Notes: generated by a model not told the origin, from the letters alone. 64,000 nucleotides of DNA from 66-474 sp035606235 (GCA_035606235.1 DATNFU010000025.1:30928-94927), one strand, 5' to 3'; shown: positions 24,612-33,468, counted from the stretch's first letter. Program-made: numbers and translations.

Positions 24612-26621
24612 CTATTCCGCCAACCGGCGGCGCGGCATCCCGCGCAACTGCATGACAAAGGCCACGCCGCCTTCGAGGTTGTGCGCTTCGACCTTGCCCT
24701 GATGCAGTTCGGCGACCAGCCGCACCACATACAGCCCGAGGCCAAGATGCGGTACCCCGGCGCGCACTCCGCCGCCGCGCACGCTGACCAGAGAATCGAA
24801 CAGCCGTCCCGACATCGCTTCGGGCAGCGGCGGCCCGCTGTTGGCGACGGTCAGTTGCGCGCCCTGCTCGTCTTCCAGTTCTTGCAGGGCGATGCGGATC
24901 CAGCCATCGCCAGGCGTGAACGACAGTGCGTTGTCGAACAACTTGTCCAAGGCCTGCGCGATCAGTTCCGGCGCGCCGTGCAGCGGCAGCCGCGGCAGAT
25001 CGACCGCGCATTCCAGTCGGCGCGGCGCGGCCAGCGGGCGATAGGCTTCAGCGCAGCCGCGCACCACCTGCGCGAGATCGAAATCCTCGCCATCGGCCGA
25101 AGCGATCGCGCGTTCCATGCGGCTGGCTTCGCTCATCGCGCGCACAATGGTGCCCAGCCGCGCGGCGCCGTCTCGCGCGCGCGCGAGATACGGCTGCGCG
25201 TCGGGCGGAAGGTCGGCGTGCTCCAGGTTGTCGAGCGAGGATTTCACGATCGCCAGCGGCGTGTTGAGCTCGTGCGAGAGTTTGGAGGCGAGCGTGCGCA
25301 GGTAGTCGGTGTAGGCGCCGATCGCGGTCAGCAGCCGCGAAAAACTGCGCGCCAGATCGCCGAGTTCGTCGCGGTCCTCCACCAGCGGCAACGCCGCGAC
25401 CGGCTCGCCTTCGCGATGCTGGGCGCGCTCGGCGGCATCGCGCAATTTGCCGATGCGCAACGACAACCAGGTCGCGAATGCGAACAACAGCGCGCCGGCG
25501 ATCAACAATCCCGCGACGCTGGCGAGCATCAGGCCGAGCAGCGCGCGGTTGGTCAGCAACGGCAGCGCGCGGCTGGATTGGTCCAGCACCAGCGCGCCGC
25601 GCGTTTCGCCGTGAGTATCCAGCGGCACCGCCACGCTCAGGATCACGCTGCCGGGCATATCGCCGGCGCGCCACACCGCGCTCGCATGTCCTGCCAACGC
25701 GCGCTGTGCATCCGCTTCCTGCAGTTGCGGCGCATCCGCCGGCACGCCGGAAGGTGCTTGCAGCGCGGGCGCGATCAGCGCATCGAACACCAGATTGTCG
25801 AACCACGCCGTCGACTGTTTGCGCGTCGGCGCATCCGCCGCCAGCGCACCGCCGGCGGCAAGCACCCAGCCGTCCGCGCTCAGCAGGCGCACGCGCATGC
25901 CGGTGGGCGCCAGTTGGGTGAGGTCATTGGACAGCGCCGGCGACAATGAGTACAGCGGACGCAGGTCCACCTGTCCGTCATTGAAGCGCGCCGGTGCATC
26001 GGCGTCGTGCACGGCGATGCCCAGTCGATCCGGCGCCTGCGCGCGCGGCAGGCGCAACTCGATGCGATACGCGCCGGCGTCTTCCTGCCACTGGCCGGTG
26101 ATCTGATCCGGCAGGCCGCGCACGCGCTCGTCCAGCGGACGCGCCTGAAAACTGCCCGGGGCTGCGCTCGCGATCAGGAAATGCCTCTGTTGCGCGCCAC
26201 GTGCCAGGGTCAGTTCGATGTGATCGGCATCCTGCGATTCGCTGTCCTGCGCATCCACGCGCGTGCGGGTGGCGTCATTGACCTCGATGTGCAGATACAA
26301 CCAGGCCGCATCTTGCGCCAACTGCACCCGCACGCCCGGCCACGGATGCTGCACCCATGGCGACAGCGATGCCCAATCGTCGCCGTAGCCGTCCACCACG
26401 ATCGGCTGGCGTGCGTTCTGCACGTACCAACCGCGCGCCGGGGTGGGCAGGTGCGCGCCGACCGCGACCAGGCCGCGGCCCAGCGCGAATGCGGTCGCCA
26501 GCAGCGCCTGCTCCTGGCTGCGCCGCAGCAACTGTTCCATCTGCCGCACATAGAGCCAGCCGGCGAACGGCAGTGCCAGGGTGGACAGCGCGACCAACAG
26601 CAGTTTGCGGCGGAGGGTCAT
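24612..26621 (-). CDS. Sensor histidine kinase with CBM9-like sensor region (dedicated-sortase-system type)
   Basis: Inner-membrane sensor kinase of 669 residues. TM1 near residues 8-24, a large periplasmic part (about 25-365) that includes a CBM9/DOMON-like domain (PIVVDGYGDDWASL, then AAWLYLHIEVNDATRT and ADHIELTL), TM2 near 365-390, HAMP, H-box LASKLSHELNTPLAIVKSSL (phospho-His), and ATPase boxes KLFDNALSFTPGDGW and HLGLGLYVVRLV. The whole layout resembles the kinase of the 'proteobacterial dedicated sortase system'. No sortase gene is in the window. The signal sensed is unknown; a sugar or polysaccharide is an inference from the CBM9-like fold. Confidence 0.82.
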   Translation of the reverse strand: MTLRRKLLLVALSTLALPFAGWLYVRQMEQLLRRSQEQALLATAFALGRGLVAVGAHLPTPARGWYVQNARQPIVVDGYGDDWASLSPWVQHPWPGVRVQLAQDAAWLYLHIEVNDATRTRVDAQDSESQDADHIELTLARGAQQRHFLIASAAPGSFQARPLDERVRGLPDQITGQWQEDAGAYRIELRLPRAQAPDRLGIAVHDADAPARFNDGQVDLRPLYSLSPALSNDLTQLAPTGMRVRLLSADGWVLAAGGALAADAPTRKQSTAWFDNLVFDALIAPALQAPSGVPADAPQLQEADAQRALAGHASAVWRAGDMPGSVILSVAVPLDTHGETRGALVLDQSSRALPLLTNRALLGLMLASVAGLLIAGALLFAFATWLSLRIGKLRDAAERAQHREGEPVAALPLVEDRDELGDLARSFSRLLTAIGAYTDYLRTLASKLSHELNTPLAIVKSSLDNLEHADLPPDAQPYLARARDGAARLGTIVRAMSEASRMERAIASADGEDFDLAQVVRGCAEAYRPLAAPRRLECAVDLPRLPLHGAPELIAQALDKLFDNALSFTPGDGWIRIALQELEDEQGAQLTVANSGPPLPEAMSGRLFDSLVSVRGGGVRAGVPHLGLGLYVVRLVAELHQGKVEAHNLEGGVAFVMQLRGMPRRRLAE

Positions 26622-26733
26622 GAAGCGAAGGCGGGAACCGGGAAACGGGAGGTTGAGCGAAGCTTAGTGGATTGCGCACCCGCGCAAGCCTCTTCATCGC
26701 CTGCTTCCTATTTCCCACTCCGCGCTTCCGCGT

Positions 26734-27423
26734 TCACGTCGTCCACCGATACCCCACCCCATGCACCGTCTCGATCGAATCAAAAGACGGGTCAACCGCG
26801 ATGAACTTCTTGCGAATGCGCTTGATGTGCGAGGTGATGGTGGCGTCGTCCACCACCAGCTCCGCTTCGCGCATCAACTGATCGCGGCTCTTCACATGAC
26901 CGGGAAAACGCACCAGCGTGTGCACCATCCAGAACTCGGTGACGGTCAATGGCACATCATGGCCGTTCCAGCTGATGCGCATGCGCTCGGATTCCAGTTT
27001 CAGCGAACCATGCGCGATCACGGTCTCGGCCGAGGCCGGCGCCTTCAGGGATTCGATGCGGCGGAACAACGCGCCGATGCGCGCGGCGAGTTGGTGCAGG
27101 CTCGTATCCTTGGAAAGGTAATCGTCCGCGCCGAGGCGCAGACCCGAGATCACGTCGAAATCCGAATCACGCGCGGTCAGGAAGATGATCGGAAGCGTGG
27201 AGGATTTCGCGCGCAATTCACGACAGAGGTCAAACCCGCCTTCGGGCTCATCGCCCAGGCCGATGTCGATGATCACCAGTTCCGGCATGCGCGCGGCGAA
27301 TGCGCTGGATGCTTCGCCGCGCGAGGGATAACCACGCACTTCATAGCCAAAACGCGACAGCGCTTCGACGTAGTTGGCGCGGATAAGCGGTTCATCTTCG
27401 ATGATGGCAATGGCGCGGGGCAT
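26734..27423 (-). CDS. Response regulator, OmpR type (dedicated-sortase-system type)
   Basis: Protein of 229 residues: receiver domain (IAIIEDEPLIRANYVEAL, phospho-acceptor Asp in LVIIDIGLGDEPEGG, Lys in LSKDTSLHQL) and a winged-helix DNA-binding domain (FWMVHTLVRFPGHVKSRDQL, ITSHIKRIRKKF). The phrase DIGLGDEPEGGFDLCRELRA is typical of the regulators paired with dedicated-sortase kinases. The ATG is at 27423; sequence upstream is not conserved. The kinase gene begins 112 bases downstream in the same direction. Confidence 0.9.
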   Translation of the reverse strand: MPRAIAIIEDEPLIRANYVEALSRFGYEVRGYPSRGEASSAFAARMPELVIIDIGLGDEPEGGFDLCRELRAKSSTLPIIFLTARDSDFDVISGLRLGADDYLSKDTSLHQLAARIGALFRRIESLKAPASAETVIAHGSLKLESERMRISWNGHDVPLTVTEFWMVHTLVRFPGHVKSRDQLMREAELVVDDATITSHIKRIRKKFIAVDPSFDSIETVHGVGYRWTT

Positions 27424-27780
27424 GTCGTTCCTTGCAGTGCGGAGCGCAGCGTGCAGCGCAAAACCGTGTCGCGCAAGGCATTCCGTGTAGGTGCCCGCGT
27501 TTTGCCACAAATCGCCCGCGTTCGGGCCGCTCGCCGACCGCGATGCGCCGCACCAATGCGCGGTAATGGAGTCGTCGGAAGCTCCTGCCGTGGAGAGTCG
27601 ACCGTGGAACACCGCCGAGCCGGCGCCGGATCCGCAGCTTCGCTTTCGTTGTGACAACGGGACGAAGAGGCGCCGCGCCGGCGGACCACGCCGCTAGCAA
27701 GCCTCAGCCAGGTCGCCATCGCGGACGCTGCGCAGCGGCGATCCGGAATCCATGTTGACTCTGCTCTCGATTGAACTTGA
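27424..27780. other. Gene-free stretch upstream of the response regulator
   Basis: About 360 bases without a convincing gene. A half family C repeat (TTCCGGCTTTCGCCGGAATGACGG, ending 27805) borders it on the right. The rest shows only low-quality open frames. The response regulator promoter probably lies here, but no clear -35/-10 pair was found. Confidence 0.5.
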
Positions 27781-28014
27781 TTCCGGCTTTCGCCGGAATG
27801 ACGGAATATTGCTGAACTCGGCCACACGTGCAGGCGCACGCGCGCCGGCTTGTCGCGGTTGAAAAAGAAACCCGCCCGCCGCCTCCGTAACCTGCTCGCC
27901 CGGTTCTTCCCAAGTATCCGCTTGAGTGATGATGTCGTAGCCCAGGCACTCGGCGGCAGAGCCGCCATCGGCCGCTTGCATCACGCTGAAAGCCAGCTCG
28001 CCGATAAATCCGGT
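27781..28014 (-). pseudogene. Broken HicB-like (DUF1902/UPF0150-type) gene
   Basis: Directly after the rpe stop and in the same frame, the minus strand reads GELAFSVMQAADGG, then CLGYDIITQADTWEE and GEQVTEAAGG, the pattern of small HicB-like proteins (GGYxAxALGxxIxTxADxxEEL...V.EAV). At about 27870 the frame shifts; the other frame continues with GFFFNRDKPARVRLHV, the expected C-terminal strand. The end runs into a family C repeat (FRHSGESRNQ). No intact start codon is seen. It is therefore a degraded antitoxin-like gene; whether a toxin gene was once adjacent is unknown. Confidence 0.55.
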
Positions 28015-28692
28015 CTAGCGCGCCTCGCCCACTTCCGTGCGCATTGCGGCGATCACCGCGGCGTAATCGTCTTCGCCGAAAATCGCCGAGCCGGCCACGA
28101 ACGTGTCGGCGCCGGCGCGCGCGATCTCGCCGATGTTGTCCACTTTCACGCCACCATCCACCTGCAGGCGGATGTCCCGGCCACTGGCATCGATGATCTC
28201 CCGCGCGCGGCGCAGTTTCTCCAAGGCGGACGGGATGAAACTCTGCCCGCCGAAGCCCGGATTCACCGACATGATCAGCACGTGGTCGAGCTTGTCGAGG
28301 ACATATTCAAGATAGGTGAGCGGCGTGGCCGGATTGAATACCAGGCCCGCACGGCAACCATGATCGCGGATCAATTGCAGGGTGCGATCCACGTGCTCGC
28401 TGGCTTCCGGATGGAAGCTGATCAGGTTGGCGCCGGCCGCGGCGAAATCGGGCACGATGCGATCCACCGGTTTCACCATCAGGTGCACGTCGATCGGCGC
28501 GCTGATGCCGTAGTCGCGCAGCGCCTTGCAAACCTGCGGGCCGATGGTGAGGTTGGGCACGTAATGGTTGTCCATCACGTCGAAGTGGATCCAGTCCGCG
28601 CCGGCTTGCAGCACGGCATCCACTTCTTCGCCCAGCCGCGCAAAATCGGCGGAAAGGATCGAGGGGCAGATCACGCATGATTGTTTGGCCAT
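28015..28692 (-). CDS. rpe: Ribulose-phosphate 3-epimerase
   Basis: Pentose phosphate pathway epimerase of 225 residues. TIM-barrel signatures: ICPSILSADFARLGEEVD, DWIHFDVMDNHYVPNLTIGP, PIDVHLMVKPVDRI, VLIMSVNPGFGGQSFIP and LQVDGGVKVDNIGEI. The start is ATG at 28692 (MAKQSCVICPS); longer upstream reading is repeat DNA. In related genomes rpe is followed by gph and trpE; here gph is absent and a broken HicB-like gene plus a two-component pair occupy the gap. Confidence 0.96.
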   Translation of the reverse strand: MAKQSCVICPSILSADFARLGEEVDAVLQAGADWIHFDVMDNHYVPNLTIGPQVCKALRDYGISAPIDVHLMVKPVDRIVPDFAAAGANLISFHPEASEHVDRTLQLIRDHGCRAGLVFNPATPLTYLEYVLDKLDHVLIMSVNPGFGGQSFIPSALEKLRRAREIIDASGRDIRLQVDGGVKVDNIGEIARAGADTFVAGSAIFGEDDYAAVIAAMRTEVGEAR

Positions 28693-28703
28693 GACTTGCT
28701 CTT

Positions 28704-28736
28704 TGTAGGAGCGCGCCTGCGCGCGACGCGCGAAAC
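28704..28736. repeat. Family A repeat upstream of rpe
   Basis: GTAGGAGCGCGCCTGCGCGCGACGCG, single arm, 12 bases upstream of the rpe start on the opposite strand, followed by a family B copy. Confidence 0.55.
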
Positions 28737-28766
28737 GGGTAACCGTCCATGCTGCCGTTTCCGCTC

Positions 28767-28851
28767 GGCATCCATGCCTCACCCTCACATGCGGCGCGAT
28801 CCGTCATCCAAGGCGGATCCGCAAACGCCCGCATATTCGGCTTATTTGAAT
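28767..28851 (+). repeat. Family B repeat copy
   Basis: GCTCGGCATCCATGCCTCACCC, then hairpin GATCCGTCATCCAAGGCGGATC and GCCCGCATATTCGG. The arms differ from the 46.8-kb copy (GATCTGCC/GGCAGATC) but still pair, suggesting the hairpin itself is kept. It reaches the djlA 3' end. Confidence 0.6.
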
Positions 28852-29666
28852 CCCCGCTCCGATTGTATGCGCTCCCACGCCTGGTTGATCTCGCTGGCGC
28901 GCTGTTCGGCGCGACGGCGCAGGTCTTCCGGCGCGCCTGCCAGGCGATCCGGATGATGTTCGCTGATCAATTTGCGGTAGGCACGTTTGACGGTGCGCTC
29001 ATCTGCATCGCGCGATACGCCCAGCACCACGTAAGGATCGGGGCCGGCGGACGTGCGCGGCGGCGGTCGCCAGCCGTTGCCATGGTGCGCGTGCGCATGT
29101 GCGTGCGCGTAGGCGCCAGCGCCGGCCGCATTCCAGACGAAACCCTTCATCGCCAGCAACGCCATCAATTGCAGTTCGCTGACGTGCAGCGACCAGGCGA
29201 AACGCCGCAGCAATTTCATCTTTTCGGCCGTGGGCGGCCCTTCGGCCAGCGCGGTTTCCGCCACCATGTCCAGCAGCGGCATCACGTAACTGCGCCGAAG
29301 TGCGCACCAGGTGCGCAGGTCGCCGATCGCGAGACCGGCGTCGTAACCGGGCGCCTTGCCCTTGTTGAAGGCCTCGATCGCGCGACGGCGCCAGAGCGCG
29401 TCGAGATTCAGCCGCGTCATCAGGCGTTCGCTGACCGCGATCTCGGCTTCCGACACGCGGCCGTCGGTTTTGGCGATGGCGCCCAGCAAGGCGAACAGTG
29501 GTTCGATGAAACCCAGCGGCTCGCCCCCGCGCGCGAACGCGCGCAGCATCGCGACATCCACGGCGTGGCCGATCAGCAACCCGAGCAGCGCGGCGGGAAA
29601 GCTCTTGAATATAAGCAGCCCGACCAGGAAGCCGGCCAGCTTGCCCAGATAATGCAGGCCGCGCAC
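28842..29666 (-). CDS. djlA: DjlA-like membrane-anchored DnaJ co-chaperone
   Basis: Protein of 274 residues with an N-terminal membrane anchor (GKLAGFLVGLLIFKSF... GLLIGHAVD), a TerB-like central domain (about 55-175, FALLGAIAKTDGRVSEAEI) and a C-terminal J domain (DPYVVLGVSRDADERTVKRA, then SEHHPDRLAG with the HPD motif). DjlA stimulates DnaK ATPase at the inner membrane. The start is GTG at 29666. A His-rich stretch (AHAHAHAHH) links TerB and J domains. The cytochrome c gene ends one base before it, so they are probably one transcript. Confidence 0.88.
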   Translation of the reverse strand: MRGLHYLGKLAGFLVGLLIFKSFPAALLGLLIGHAVDVAMLRAFARGGEPLGFIEPLFALLGAIAKTDGRVSEAEIAVSERLMTRLNLDALWRRRAIEAFNKGKAPGYDAGLAIGDLRTWCALRRSYVMPLLDMVAETALAEGPPTAEKMKLLRRFAWSLHVSELQLMALLAMKGFVWNAAGAGAYAHAHAHAHHGNGWRPPPRTSAGPDPYVVLGVSRDADERTVKRAYRKLISEHHPDRLAGAPEDLRRRAEQRASEINQAWERIQSERGFK

Positions 29667-29667
29667 G

Positions 29668-29985
29668 TCAGCGGCCCGCCTGTGCGGTCGAGGTGCACGG
29701 CAGCGCGGAATACCAATGCGCCAATTGCCGCATCTCAGCCTCCGACAGCGGCCCGGTCGCCGCGCGCATCACCGCCACGTCGCGCGCGCCGCGCTTGTAG
29801 CCGTGCAGCGCGTCCAGCAGGTACTGCTCATTCTGGCCGGCGAGGTTCGGCGCACCGGGAATGCGGGCGTGCCCATCGGCGCCGTGACACGCCGCGCACA
29901 GGCCCAGCCGCGCGGGTGGCGGCGCGGCGGACGCGGCGGCGGCGACCGCCAGTGCGGAAAGAAAGACAAGAGATCGCATCGTCAT
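29668..29985 (-). CDS. Small periplasmic c-type cytochrome
   Basis: Protein of about 105 residues with a signal peptide (MRSLVFLSALAVAAAASAAPP) and one heme-binding site CAACHG; a possible axial Met is in DVAVMRAATG. The pattern GLCAACHGADGHARIPGAPNLAGQ followed by YLLDALHGYKRG matches short cytochromes of the c4/c553 type. It would carry electrons in the periplasm; the partner is unknown. Starts at 29985 or 29979 are both possible. Confidence 0.85.
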   Translation of the reverse strand: MTMRSLVFLSALAVAAAASAAPPPARLGLCAACHGADGHARIPGAPNLAGQNEQYLLDALHGYKRGARDVAVMRAATGPLSEAEMRQLAHWYSALPCTSTAQAGR

Positions 29986-30050
29986 CTTCGCGGGCATGAA
30001 CCAGAGAAGTTTAGCAGCGCCGGATGTTTCGTCCGACGAGAGGGTTTCGT

Positions 30051-30168
30051 CCATCCCAGACGACCGCAGTGACGATCCGGAACCAGTGACTTTGCTTCGG
30101 AAAGGCATCGGGTTCCGGGCCCGCAGGGTTTACCGGATGCGGCCCGGAATGACGGAGACGAGCTTGCC
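30051..30168. repeat. Family C repeat upstream of purC
   Basis: Internal GTGACTTTG...GGGTTCCGGG and right end GGCCCGGAATGACGG match the 42987-43117 element; the left end is degenerate. Confidence 0.5.
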
Positions 30169-30192
30169 CCCGTTAAACTTGTCCTCTCCAGA

Positions 30193-31104
30193 ATGCGGAA
30201 CGCCATCGTGCCCACCATCCTGCACGCCTCGCACCTGCCCGGCCTCGAACTCCTGCATCGCGGCAAGGTGCGCGATGTTTACGCCCTCTCCCAGGATCGC
30301 CTGTTGATTGTCGCCACCGATCGGCTATCCGCGTTCGACGTGGTGCTGCCCGATCCGATCCCGGGCAAAGGCGAGATGCTGACGCAGATTTCCAATTTCT
30401 GGTTCGGCAAGACCGCACACCTAGTGCCCAATCACCTGACCGGAGTGCCGGTTGCCGAGGTGCTGCCTGCGAGCGTTGATCCGCACCTGTATGAAAAGCG
30501 CGCGGTGGTGGCGAAGCGCCTGACGCCGGTGCCGATCGAAGCGATCGCGCGGGGTTATCTGATCGGTTCGGGCTGGAAGGATTACCAGGCCAGTGGTTCG
30601 CTGTGCGGCATGACGTTGCCTTCTGGCTTGCGCCAGGCCGAGCAACTGCCGCAGCCGATGTTCACGCCGTCCACCAAAGCACCATCCGGATCGCATGACG
30701 AGAACATCGGTTACGACGTGGTGGTGCAAGCCATCGGCGAGGACCTCGCGGACCAGGTGCGGGATGCCACGCTCGCGATTTACAGCTTCGCCGCGACGTA
30801 CGCCGCACAGCGCGGCATCCTCATCGCCGACACCAAATTCGAGTTCGGCACCGATGCGGACGGCAAGCTGTACGTGATGGATGAAATGCTGACCCCCGAT
30901 TCCTCGCGCTTCTGGCCGGCGGATCAGTATCGCGTCGGCATCAGCCCGCCAAGCTACGACAAGCAGTTCGTGCGTGATTACCTGGAAACACTGGACTGGA
31001 ACAAGCGCTCGCCCGGTCCGGTGTTGCCACGCGAAGTGATTGACGGCACCGCGGCGAAGTACGCCGAGGCGTTGCGCAAACTCGCGGGGATTGCGCTGGA
31101 TTGA
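30193..31104 (+). CDS. purC: Phosphoribosylaminoimidazole-succinocarboxamide synthase
   Basis: SAICAR synthase of purine synthesis. 303 residues, the longer form of the family. Signatures: LLHRGKVRDVYALSQDRLLI, the ATP/substrate region ARGYLIGSGWKDYQASGSLC, LIADTKFEFGTDADGKLYVM and DEMLTPDSSRFW. ATG at 30193 or GTG at 30208 could start it; both leave the conserved core intact. No close partner gene; the 3' side is repeat DNA. Confidence 0.95.
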   Translation: MRNAIVPTILHASHLPGLELLHRGKVRDVYALSQDRLLIVATDRLSAFDVVLPDPIPGKGEMLTQISNFWFGKTAHLVPNHLTGVPVAEVLPASVDPHLYEKRAVVAKRLTPVPIEAIARGYLIGSGWKDYQASGSLCGMTLPSGLRQAEQLPQPMFTPSTKAPSGSHDENIGYDVVVQAIGEDLADQVRDATLAIYSFAATYAAQRGILIADTKFEFGTDADGKLYVMDEMLTPDSSRFWPADQYRVGISPPSYDKQFVRDYLETLDWNKRSPGPVLPREVIDGTAAKYAEALRKLAGIALD

Positions 31105-31149
31105 GGGGTGCTGTGCGCCGAGAGAAGCATGTTGCGCTTATCACCGACC

Positions 31150-31330
31150 TGAAATCGTCATTCAGACTCGGCCAAGCCGCGATCCGGACACGTTCGTTAG
31201 GAACGTAGTGAACACCGAAGGCTGGCCCGTGGGGCAAAATCCATGGAAGGCCAAGTAACCCAGCGACTTTGCTTTGCCCTCCAAGGCACCGGGTTCCCGC
31301 TTTCAAGGGAACGACCAAGGTGCATGGTCA
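31150..31330. repeat. Degenerate family C repeat between purC and the Mpo1-like gene
   Basis: Left end TCGTCATTCAGACTCGG, internal AGCGACTTTGC...GCACCGGGTTCCCG, right end AGGGAACGACC. Longer and less regular than the 43.0-kb copy. Confidence 0.45.
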
Positions 31331-31349
31331 CACGTTGTAAGATCATCCC

Positions 31350-31817
31350 ATGCGCACCATCCACGACTGGTTCGGCAGTTACAGCGCCGATCATCAGAAT
31401 GAAACCAACCGCGCGATCCACTGGTTGTGCGTGCCGGTGATTCTGTGGTGCGTGATCGCGCTGCTGTGGCTGATCCCGGTGCCGGAAGCGATCGGGCGCG
31501 CAGGGTTCTGGGCATTCATCGCGATGTTCGCCGCGTTCCTGTTCTATTACTTCAAGCTGTCGCGACCGCTCGGGCTGGCGATGGCAATGGTGTTCATCGT
31601 GTTCTCGCTGATCGCCGAAGGCGCCTATCGCGCGCTGGGGCCGCAGCACTTGCTGTGGCTGGCGATCGCGCTGTTCGTGATCGCGTGGATCGGCCAGTTT
31701 GTCGGGCACATCATCGAAGGCAAGCGGCCTTCGTTCTTCACTGATCTGGCATACCTGCTGATCGGGCCGGCCTGGCTGACCGGCAAGCTGATGCGACGCG
31801 CGGGCATCTCTTACTGA
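31350..31817 (+). CDS. Mpo1-like (DUF962) membrane protein
   Basis: Protein of 155 residues with four hydrophobic segments and the family's conserved polar blocks: YSADHQNETNRAIHWLCVP near residues 14-32 and WIGQFVGHIIEGKRPSFF near 112-130. Yeast Mpo1 of this family is an iron-dependent dioxygenase acting on 2-hydroxy fatty acids; the His residues visible here fit, but bacterial function is unproven. The gene's last seven bases overlap the convergent S1/P1 nuclease gene. Confidence 0.8.
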   Translation: MRTIHDWFGSYSADHQNETNRAIHWLCVPVILWCVIALLWLIPVPEAIGRAGFWAFIAMFAAFLFYYFKLSRPLGLAMAMVFIVFSLIAEGAYRALGPQHLLWLAIALFVIAWIGQFVGHIIEGKRPSFFTDLAYLLIGPAWLTGKLMRRAGISY

Positions 31818-32596
31818 AGCTCGCGATTGAGCAGCGCCGCCAGGCGAGCCCCGGCTTGACGCAATCTTTCTTCCGCGATCGGGCGTTCGCGCTGCACATA
31901 GCGCTCGTCGATCACGCGCGAACGCGGATAGATGTCGCCGTCGCGCACGATGCGGCAGGATTCTTCGGCCCATTGCGCAGGCGTGCCTTCGGGAATCGGT
32001 TTCGTGCGAGCCGTATTGGCGGCGATCTCATCAGCATACGCGCGATAGCCCAGATGCCGCGCATTCAACAGCGTCGAATCCCAGATCGCGTGCAGGTTGG
32101 TGCCGCGATCGTGCCAGCGCACCTGATAATCATTGCCGCCCGCATCATCGCGGTAACTGGCATGCAATGGCTGGTGGGCATCGGCAACGAAATGCACAAC
32201 AAAGTCCAGCGCCTGCGCGCGCTCGACGCCAGGGCGCGAACGGTCGCCGAGAATGGCCGCGTAATGTTCGGTGGCCGCGACCACGCATTTCCCGCGCGGA
32301 CAATCGCGCGGCGGATCGTAAACACAATCGCCGGAATGGAAGTTGACGAAATGCAGCCGCGAGGTGCGCTTGAACAAGGCCGGATCGGATTCACGCAGAT
32401 CGTCCGCCCAGGTCGCGACATCCGCCAACTTGCGCGTGCCTTGCAATGCCAGCAGTTCATCGACTTGGATGCTCGCCGCCGGCGTCAATTGCCGTTGCGC
32501 CAGTTGCGCCACGATGCGATGCCCGAGCACACCCCAGGCGAAGGCCGGTGGCGCCAACAGCAGCAATGCGCAAACGAAGAACCGGCGCAGGTGCAT
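31811..32596 (-). CDS. S1/P1-type zinc nuclease, secreted
   Basis: Protein of 261 residues with signal peptide FFVCALLLLAPPAFA; the predicted mature protein starts with Trp (WGVLGHRIVAQLAQRQL), as needed for the tri-zinc site in which the N-terminal Trp is a ligand. Other ligand blocks: ATWADDLR, LHFVNFHSG, FVVHFVADAHQPLHASYRDD, GGNDYQVRW and TNLHAIWDSTLL. The family cuts single-stranded DNA/RNA and removes 3'-phosphates. It starts two bases after the MBL gene stop, so the two form an operon. Confidence 0.9.
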   Translation of the reverse strand: MHLRRFFVCALLLLAPPAFAWGVLGHRIVAQLAQRQLTPAASIQVDELLALQGTRKLADVATWADDLRESDPALFKRTSRLHFVNFHSGDCVYDPPRDCPRGKCVVAATEHYAAILGDRSRPGVERAQALDFVVHFVADAHQPLHASYRDDAGGNDYQVRWHDRGTNLHAIWDSTLLNARHLGYRAYADEIAANTARTKPIPEGTPAQWAEESCRIVRDGDIYPRSRVIDERYVQRERPIAEERLRQAGARLAALLNRELQ

Positions 32597-32598
32597 CG

Positions 32599-33468
32599 TC
32601 AATCCAGCCCGGCCGCATCCAAGGGCAGCTTGAGATAACGCCGACCGCTGGCGTCCGCCGGCGGCAGGCTTCCCGCCCGGATATTCACCTGCAATGCCGG
32701 CCACAGCAGCTTCGGCACCGCGAGCGTCGCGTCGCGTGCGTGACGCATCGCCACGAACTGCGCTTCGGTGGCATCACGCGTGACATGCGTGTTGTCGCGC
32801 TGCTGTTCGCCGATCGTGCTTTGCGCGCGCGGCGGCTCGCCTTGCTTCGGATAGTCATGGCAGAAGAACACGCGCGTTTCATCCGGCAACGCATACAGCC
32901 GTTGCACCGAGCGGAACAGCGTGGCCGCATCGCCGCCGGGAAAATCGCAACGCGCGCTGCCGAGCGCGGGGGCAAACAGCGTGTCGCCGACAAACACCGC
33001 GTCATCGATGTGATAGCTCAGCCCGTCCGGCGTGTGTCCCGGCGTGGCGATCGCCTGGATTTCCAGTTCGCCCAACGGCAGCGCGTCGCCATCGGCCAGC
33101 AGTACGTCGAATTGCGAACCGTCGGCGACGAATTCTTCACCCAGGCCAAGCAGCGGCTTGAAGGTGCGCTGCACCTCGACCACGTTCGCGCCGATCGCGA
33201 CCTGCGCACCGGTGTGGCGTTTCAGCCACGCAGCCGCGCTGAGATGATCGGCATGCGCGTGGGTTTCCAGTATCCATTTGGGTTCGAGCGCGTGCTCGCG
33301 CAGATGCTCCAGCAGTTTCACCGCGCTTTCCGCTGACACCCGGCCACTCGCGATATCGAAATCCAGTACCGGATCGATCACGGCCGCGGCATCGCCGCGG
33401 GGATCGCGCACGATGTAGGACCACGTCGAGGTGGGAGGGTGGAAGAACGGTGCGACGTGCGGGGGCAT
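32599..33468 (-). CDS. MBL-fold metallo-hydrolase, Blh/ETHE1-like
   Basis: Protein of 289 residues with metallo-beta-lactamase motifs THAHADHLSAAAWLKR, ATPGHTPDGLSYHI, FVGDTLF and CHDYPKQG. The length and the sequence after the core (STIGEQQRDNTHV) match the group that includes persulfide dioxygenases (ETHE1) and bacterial Blh proteins involved in sulfide handling. Specific activity is not certain. It is first in a two-gene operon with the S1/P1 nuclease and divergent from gapA. Confidence 0.82.
   Translation of the reverse strand: MPPHVAPFFHPPTSTWSYIVRDPRGDAAAVIDPVLDFDIASGRVSAESAVKLLEHLREHALEPKWILETHAHADHLSAAAWLKRHTGAQVAIGANVVEVQRTFKPLLGLGEEFVADGSQFDVLLADGDALPLGELEIQAIATPGHTPDGLSYHIDDAVFVGDTLFAPALGSARCDFPGGDAATLFRSVQRLYALPDETRVFFCHDYPKQGEPPRAQSTIGEQQRDNTHVTRDATEAQFVAMRHARDATLAVPKLLWPALQVNIRAGSLPPADASGRRYLKLPLDAAGLD

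Noticed and set aside
24535..25011. N-terminal extension of TrpE by about 160 residues
   Set aside because: The extra residues overlap the histidine kinase gene on the same strand, are Arg/Ala filler, and the GTG at 24534 gives the conserved N-terminus.
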